DNA of 11,306 bases. Source: Clostridiales bacterium UBA4362. Its GTDB lineage: Bacteria > Bacillota > Clostridia > TANB77 > CAG-508. A program made the position numbers and the translations under genes. The notes beneath the pieces were generated by a model. It ran no database searches. It was not told the DNA's origin and saw only the letters and a program-made list of their open reading frames with translations. Below are positions 6,435 through 11,306 of this stretch, in pieces. Every line of letters begins with the position of its first letter. Position 1 is the first letter of the stretch. The stretch is from the NCBI GenBank assembly GCA_002393975.1, contig DGSM01000071.1, forward strand, positions 1-11,306, in the 5' to 3' direction.

Positions 6435-9400
6435 TATTTTTGCCTCCTATTCCGACCGCTTTAAACAAAGCTAAACTTTTAGGCGTAATTGCGAAAGCCA
6501 TAGAATTTCCAAGTTTGTTCATACTCATATCAGGCAGATCTGTTCTTATCATCATCTGTTCTCTTATTCCATTACCAAACCAAATACCATAAAATTTATC
6601 CACAAGTTCCTTAAACCAAGGATCATAGTCAAAATTCTTTATAGCATCTTGTGAGTCAGCCCAGATGAAATTAATCTTTCCGTTTTCACTAAAGTTTTTA
6701 AGTATTTCTACAAATTTCTTAAATTCTTCACTTCCTGAAGGAAAAGCTTTTGAAATACCTGATAGAAAAACAAAAATATGTATAATGTTTGGATCATTTA
6801 TATATTCCAATATCTGCTTAGCAAATTCATCATATTTCTTTACTGTTAGATTGTTGTTTTCTAAATAATCCATACCATCTAAAAATACTACTCCAACACC
6901 TGGTATTCCTCTCATTATATCCGCAATGCTTTCTGCGGATTCCATAATAAATTCAGCATTTCTTCCAGCAAGCAAATTAATGTATCTTTGAGTAAAATTA
7001 TAGTAAAAAGGATCTATAGTACTATTAGTTAAACCAATAGGGATTTTAGTATAATCATTTTCAATCTTTCCTAAATCTTTTATAGAGACAACAGATGGAA
7101 GAGTCTTTATAGCCGGAGCTTTAGATGTATACTTTTTATTAAGCTCTTCAATTGTTGTTGTAAGAAGCTCATTGTAATTTTCTATTACAGTAGGTTTCGC
7201 TGTCTGAAATTCATAAAGTCGGTCTCTTTGTAAAAGACCTCTTCCGAAATAATTAGCTGGAAAAATGTTTGGTCCTTTTCCTAAAGCTCCAACATATTCT
7301 TCTCTACTATTCATTCTTAAAACTATTTTATTTATAAAATTATTTACCAATCTATAGCGCATTTCTCTATCTGCTGAAAGAACGTTCACTACTATTACTC
7401 TAGATTTCATTCCATCTCTAGTTATTCTATAAAAAATATCATCAAAAGCATCATTAAAACTCTCGCGTAATGCCACATAATTGTTGACTATTAATAAAAT
7501 CACGGGCATTGGTTTTCCACCTTTTTTTAGATAAAAATCATAATCACCATTATATTCCGATAACGTTTTTGCTCTTTCGTCTATCTTTTTTGATATATAG
7601 TTAAAAATTCTTTTTATTTTTTCACCTTCAGTTGTAAAAGCAACTTCTCCAACTTGAGGAGCTTTACCAAATACTCTTAAAGCTTCACTACCAAAATCCA
7701 TTATATATATATTAACTTCTTCAGGTGAGTGATTGGAAATAATACTATATAACATCGTGCTTATGAATGATTCTTTACCACTATTAGCATTACCAAAAAT
7801 CAAATAGTTTCCTTTATCAGTTAAATTGATTCTCAAAGGATATTGTTTTTGATTTGCAGGATCATCATACTCTCCAACAAGAGGATTAATAATTCCATAT
7901 TCGTTTTTAATATTATATTTTTGAATCAAATCATTTATATAAATATTCTCTGGAATAGCTTTTAACCATAATCTTCTACTTTGATAATTCTCATCTTTTG
8001 CTATTTTCATTATATATTTTTCAATATTCGTTAATTCTTGACCAAGTTTAACTGTATCTTTTTTCTCTATATGATCAGTTGCTTCTTTAATTGATTTTCC
8101 TGTATCAGAAATAAATCGAATCGTTTTGTCTACAGTTTTAGTAGTTATATCCTTAGGTGTATAGTTAATTCCTGTCCATGCTGACTGCCCTATAAAAGGT
8201 TGATCTGGACCAACTTTCATATAAAATTGTCCTGACTGCTTAATTTTTGCTGCATCACGTGTTCCAATAACATCAACACTATCTCCGTCAGTTTGAACCT
8301 TTAAGGATATATAAAATTTTGTATTACTTTTTACTTGGTCATCAACAATTCCAGATGGTTTTTGCGTAGCTAAAATCAAATGAACCCCTAATGAACGACC
8401 AATTCTTGATACAGATATAATTTGTTTCATAAATTCAGGTTGTTGTTGTCTTAATTCTGCAAACTCATCTGATATTATTAGTAAATGAGGTATAGGTTCC
8501 TTAACTACTCCTTCATGATATAATCTTTGATATTTATAAATGTCCATCGTTCCTTCATCAACTATATCTAGTGCCTTAGCAAATATTCTTTCTCTTCTTT
8601 TTAATTCACTTTCTATAGAAGCTAATGAACGATTTAACTCTGAAAGATCAATATTGGTAATTGTTCCCTGAAGATGAGGTAATCTAACTCCTTCACGTTC
8701 AAACGCATTAGCTAAACCTCCACCTTTATAGTCAATAAGTACAAACGCTATATCATCTGGAGAGTAATTTACTGCTAAAGATAATATATAAGTAATTAAA
8801 AACTCACTCTTTCCTGAACCAGTTGATCCAGCTACTAGTCCATGAGGCCCATCTGCTTTTTCATGTATGTCTAAATAAATTTCGTCACCATTTGGGTCTA
8901 CTCCTAATGGTGCTCTTAGCGATAGTACCGAATCGTTATATTTCCATCTATCAAGTATATTTAACTGTTCCATTCTTCCTACATTATACATTTGTAAGAA
9001 ACCTAACGTGTTAGGTAACATTGATGTTTTCTTTTCAGTAACCTTAACAGGTATATTGGCTAATTTTCTAATAATTAAATCATAGTCTTTTTCCAAGTTA
9101 GTTTCATCACATAAAAAGTCAATCTTAGTTTTTGTAGAAATTTCTTTTTCGAAGACTACTCCTTTATCTCCCTCAATATTAATAAAAAGTTCACATTCCT
9201 TAGGTAATTGCATAAAATCTTTAGTTAAGCATAATAATCCAAAACTATAATTATTTGGATTTTTTAATAATCTTACAATTAAAGGTGTCGTTTCAACTAA
9301 TCTATAGTTATTTGTAATTATCAAATAATAAGGAGAATTTATTCTCTTGTTACTATTCTCCCCTTGAGACTCTCGTTCGGAAAAGATTTCCATTAGATAA

Positions 9401-10992
9401 TTGTCTATTTCTTTTCTATCTCTAGGATTATCGGAAAAGAACCTTACTTTCTTTTCATCATCCCATACATATGGAAGCATTTTCACAAAGTCCCAATCAT
9501 CATATTTGTCTTTATCTAAGTAAAAGACTAATTTCAAATCAGTATAACTTTGAAAAGTCATTAACTGAAGTATAATATTTCTGATAAACTCTTTATTTTC
9601 TTCATTCGTATTTTTACTAATAATACCTGTTACTTTATTTTCGAATAAAGAAACTCCAATTGGTGAGTTAGATATCTTTCTAGACATATTCGTAACAGAA
9701 TGTAATATATTTTTTAAATTATCTTCATCCATAGTGAAAGAATCTTCTGAATAGTTAATATCAATTTTAGCATCTACATCACCCATGCCTAATCTGACAC
9801 TCATAAAATCGTAATCTCCAGGAGTTCTTTCCCAAAGTCTTTCAGCTCTATTTAATATAATCTTTTCACAATCATTAGCCGATAAATAGTTTCTATATAA
9901 TATTTTTTTCTGCTTATCTTTGATTGTTTCAATTTCTTTCATCTTTCTGTTAATATACTTTTGATACTTCTTCTGTCTCGCATTTTCACGATTTTCGCGT
10001 GCTTTTTTCGTGTATACCTTACTTGCTATAGGAAGTAACAACATAGTTAAAAAACTTATAACAAATACAATAACTATCATTCTAAATTGTCTAGTATTAT
10101 CCGTACCTTTTTCTACATTAGTTTGAACATTATTAATAAATCTTATTACCATTAGCAGTGACATTCCCAACATCGTACCCATGGCTAACAATATTGGTGT
10201 TGAATTTGAGTTCTGTGGTGATGGTGGATTATCAATCTTAAATGTTTCAGTTTCAACAACACTAATCAATCTTGGCGCACGCGAAAAATACTCATCTTCT
10301 GAATATATGTCACTATCATCTTCATCTTCAGGTCTTAAGTTAGAAAATTCCTTTGGCAAATGAACATCATTAAAGAAGTTATAATTAATCTTAAGTTTAT
10401 TTGGATTTTGATTCAAAAAAATATTATTTCCAATACATACTATTTTAAGACCAAATGCCAAAATAGTATCCCCATTCTCTATGGCTTTAAAGTTTTCTTT
10501 TAATGGTTCGTTGTTAACAAATATAGGATATCTTATATCCATGTTTCTAGCAAAAATACCATTATCTTTGTAATCAATCTCAATCTGTTTATCAGCAATT
10601 ATATAGTTAGAAACTTGTATATCAGTATCTTCACCTTTTCCGATAACAAATTTTCTTTCCATTTTTAATGAATAGTGAGAAACATCACCAATCTCAGATG
10701 ATTCCGCTAGAAGATAATAAATACCATCTTTTAATCTCGTATTTATCTGCATGTATAAAATTGTGTTTAACCTAACTGTAGTTTCTGGCACTACAACTAA
10801 TTGATTACCTTCTGAGCTTACAGAAAACACTTTAGTAATACTATTGCTTCTGACAACCCAATTATTATTTTCAGCAACTATATTTACTAATTTTTCACCT
10901 GTTTGTTCATCATTAATCCAGTAATTACCACTAACTGTATCAGGTAGATTCAATTTATACATCTTATCGATATTAAAAAGTCTTACTAGCAC
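6427..10992 (-). CDS. essC: EssC-type T7SS motor ATPase, copy 2 (EssC2)
   Basis: This 1521-residue protein is collinear with EssC1 and has the same architecture. It has an N-terminal degenerate FHA region (FVIGKG at 115-120), an acidic RPEDEDDSD patch before the membrane, and membrane helices at about 266-286 and 304-323. ATPase domain 1 carries Walker A GSTGSGKS (K728), DYKGGG at 754-759 and Walker B SDEF (D842, E843), all close to the family consensus, so it should be the active motor domain. Domain 2 has GNANSGKE at 1067-1074, which keeps the Lys but has Glu in place of Ser/Thr, and LIVNN in place of a Walker B Asp. Domain 3 lacks a P-loop (LLAGRN near 1340-1345). The C-terminus shares GIWxGNGIxEQ with EssC1 but is otherwise diverged. 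The GTG start has AGAGGAG 8 nt upstream. It is the first gene of its operon and is followed by yukD with an 8 nt overlap. EssC C-terminal domains are known to influence substrate choice in Staphylococcus. Confidence 0.96.
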   Translation of the reverse strand: MLVRLFNIDKMYKLNLPDTVSGNYWINDEQTGEKLVNIVAENNNWVVRSNSITKVFSVSSEGNQLVVVPETTVRLNTILYMQINTRLKDGIYYLLAESSEIGDVSHYSLKMERKFVIGKGEDTDIQVSNYIIADKQIEIDYKDNGIFARNMDIRYPIFVNNEPLKENFKAIENGDTILAFGLKIVCIGNNIFLNQNPNKLKINYNFFNDVHLPKEFSNLRPEDEDDSDIYSEDEYFSRAPRLISVVETETFKIDNPPSPQNSNSTPILLAMGTMLGMSLLMVIRFINNVQTNVEKGTDNTRQFRMIVIVFVISFLTMLLLPIASKVYTKKARENRENARQKKYQKYINRKMKEIETIKDKQKKILYRNYLSANDCEKIILNRAERLWERTPGDYDFMSVRLGMGDVDAKIDINYSEDSFTMDEDNLKNILHSVTNMSRKISNSPIGVSLFENKVTGIISKNTNEENKEFIRNIILQLMTFQSYTDLKLVFYLDKDKYDDWDFVKMLPYVWDDEKKVRFFSDNPRDRKEIDNYLMEIFSERESQGENSNKRINSPYYLIITNNYRLVETTPLIVRLLKNPNNYSFGLLCLTKDFMQLPKECELFINIEGDKGVVFEKEISTKTKIDFLCDETNLEKDYDLIIRKLANIPVKVTEKKTSMLPNTLGFLQMYNVGRMEQLNILDRWKYNDSVLSLRAPLGVDPNGDEIYLDIHEKADGPHGLVAGSTGSGKSEFLITYILSLAVNYSPDDIAFVLIDYKGGGLANAFEREGVRLPHLQGTITNIDLSELNRSLASIESELKRRERIFAKALDIVDEGTMDIYKYQRLYHEGVVKEPIPHLLIISDEFAELRQQQPEFMKQIISVSRIGRSLGVHLILATQKPSGIVDDQVKSNTKFYISLKVQTDGDSVDVIGTRDAAKIKQSGQFYMKVGPDQPFIGQSAWTGINYTPKDITTKTVDKTIRFISDTGKSIKEATDHIEKKDTVKLGQELTNIEKYIMKIAKDENYQSRRLWLKAIPENIYINDLIQKYNIKNEYGIINPLVGEYDDPANQKQYPLRINLTDKGNYLIFGNANSGKESFISTMLYSIISNHSPEEVNIYIMDFGSEALRVFGKAPQVGEVAFTTEGEKIKRIFNYISKKIDERAKTLSEYNGDYDFYLKKGGKPMPVILLIVNNYVALRESFNDAFDDIFYRITRDGMKSRVIVVNVLSADREMRYRLVNNFINKIVLRMNSREEYVGALGKGPNIFPANYFGRGLLQRDRLYEFQTAKPTVIENYNELLTTTIEELNKKYTSKAPAIKTLPSVVSIKDLGKIENDYTKIPIGLTNSTIDPFYYNFTQRYINLLAGRNAEFIMESAESIADIMRGIPGVGVVFLDGMDYLENNNLTVKKYDEFAKQILEYINDPNIIHIFVFLSGISKAFPSGSEEFKKFVEILKNFSENGKINFIWADSQDAIKNFDYDPWFKELVDKFYGIWFGNGIREQMMIRTDLPDMSMNKLGNSMAFAITPKSLALFKAVGIGGKNNG

Positions 10993-11000
10993 AGAGTTAT

Positions 11001-11007
11001 CTCCTCT
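11001..11007 (-). promoter_or_regulatory. Ribosome binding site deciding the GTG start of EssC2
   Basis: The minus strand reads AGAGGAG eight bases before GTG 10990-10992. The resulting MLVRLF opening matches MLIRLL of the paralogue, which supports both non-ATG starts. Confidence 0.8.
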
Positions 11008-11030
11008 TTAGTACATTTTCATTTAATAAT

Positions 11031-11060
11031 ATAATAACTTTTTGCTTATATTAATGTCAA
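11031..11060 (-). promoter_or_regulatory. Sigma-A-type promoter of the essC2 operon
   Basis: On the minus strand a perfect TTGACA (11055-11060) is followed after 18 nt by TATTAT (11031-11036), 5 of 6 to the -10 consensus. A 17 nt reading (TTATTA) is also possible. It lies between the terminator of the preceding gene and the EssC2 ribosome binding site, with a predicted leader of about 30 nt. Confidence 0.7.
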
Positions 11061-11080
11061 TTTTTTAACGATTTTATAAT

Positions 11081-11111
11081 AAAAAAGAAACATAAAAAAT
11101 GTTTCTTTTTT
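11081..11111 (-). terminator. Intrinsic terminator after the PTGG-repeat gene
   Basis: A 13 bp perfect stem (11081-11093 with 11099-11111) surrounds a 5 nt A/T loop. The stem is A/T-rich, so the T-tract is partly within the stem itself, and it would work on either strand. It follows the stop of the PTGG-repeat gene by 22 nt and separates that gene from the essC2 operon. Confidence 0.75.
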
Positions 11112-11133
11112 ACTTTTTTATATCTATTTATTA

Positions 11134-11306
11134 CTAGTTCCATGAATCAAAGAATCTTCTTGATTTTTGATCTGGTGTCCATTGTCTTTGAGTGTTATCT
11201 CCTCCGGTTGGTTGTCCTCCAGTTGGTTCTCCTCCGGTTGGCTGTCCTCCGGTTGGTTGTCCTCCAGTTGGTTGTCCTCCAGTTGGTTGTCCTCCGGTTG
11301 GCTCTC
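11134..11306 (-). CDS. C-terminal end of a protein with [QE]PTGG repeats
   Basis: Only the last 56 residues and the TAG stop (11134-11136) are in the window; the gene enters from the right edge. It begins with seven uninterrupted copies of a pentapeptide, five QPTGG and two EPTGG. It ends with a 21-residue tail rich in Arg, Gln and aromatics (QRQWTPDQKS then RRFFDSWN). No LPxTG sorting signal or membrane helix is present in the visible part. The Gly/Pro/Thr/Gln repeat is a flexible linker of the sort found in extracytoplasmic tails. Since it sits immediately upstream of an essC, where EssB/YukC often lies in T7SSb loci, an EssB-like protein is one possibility, and a secreted or surface protein another. 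Neither can be shown from this fragment. A terminator follows, so it is transcribed separately from essC2. Confidence 0.8.
   Translation of the reverse strand, partial: EPTGGQPTGGQPTGGQPTGGQPTGGEPTGGQPTGGDNTQRQWTPDQKSRRFFDSWN
11200..11304 (-). repeat. 15 bp in-frame tandem repeat, seven copies
   Basis: Seven head-to-tail 15 bp units on the minus strand each read [CG]A[AG]CCAAC[TC]GGAGGA and encode [QE]PTGG. Units differ only at a few bases, chiefly a synonymous T/C in the Thr codon. The array continues to within 2 nt of the right edge and may extend beyond it. A 15 bp unit changes tail length without shifting frame. Confidence 0.95.

Noticed and set aside
832..10992. DNA translocase (FtsK/SpoIIIE) or conjugation coupling protein identity for the two large ATPases
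   Set aside because: The FHA-like N-terminus, two membrane helices, three tandem ATPase domains with only the first intact, and the YukD and WXG100 neighbours identify them as EssC. There is no FtsK gamma domain.
832..10992. UGA-as-tryptophan code of mycoplasmas
   Set aside because: The long genes read through with TGG for Trp and show no need for recoded TGA. Visible stops are TAA and TAG, so the standard bacterial code is sufficient.
11200..11304. CRISPR-like tandem repeat at the right edge
   Set aside because: The 15 bp units are contiguous with no spacers, are in frame and encode a regular pentapeptide, so this is a coding minisatellite.

Overview
The window is an AT-rich stretch, roughly 30% G+C by eye, with every recognisable gene on the minus strand. 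It carries the core of a Firmicutes-type type VII secretion system (T7SSb, Ess/Yuk). The base composition, GGAGG-type ribosome binding sites, ordinary TAA/TAG stops and TTGACA promoters point to a low-GC member of the Bacillota. Genus cannot be fixed from the sequence.

Reading in the direction of transcription (right to left), the window opens with the 3' end of a gene encoding a [QE]PTGG pentapeptide-repeat tail (11134-11306), closed by a hairpin terminator. A TTGACA promoter then serves a full-length EssC ATPase (here EssC2, 6427-10992, GTG start). Its stop overlaps a YukD/EsaB ubiquitin-like gene (6183-6434). Next comes a WXG100-type gene (5511-6125) with its own TTGACA promoter, a strong ribosome binding site and a hairpin terminator. 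A third TTGACA promoter, touching that terminator, drives a second full-length EssC (EssC1, 832-5379, TTG start), a second YukD/EsaB (578-829) and, 21 nt further on, a helical protein with a WXG-like segment that runs off the left edge.

The genes fit one secretion pathway. EssC proteins are the membrane-anchored FtsK/SpoIIIE-type ATPases that recruit and drive export of WXG100-class substrates, and YukD/EsaB is their small cytosolic ubiquitin-fold partner. What stands out is that the essC-yukD pair is present twice, as two complete collinear copies (Walker A Lys728 and Walker B Asp842 at identical positions), flanking a single substrate gene. That substrate appears to be a fusion of two WXG100-like hairpins in one chain. 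The copies differ at motifs that matter: EssC1 has KGSG for KGGG and GTHG for GPHG in ATPase domain 1, and an Arg for the Walker Lys in domain 2. This looks more like paralogue specialisation or a mixed-subunit motor than a simple recent duplication. The usual partners EssA, EssB and EsaA are not recognisable in the window; the PTGG-tailed protein could be one of them, but too little is visible to say.
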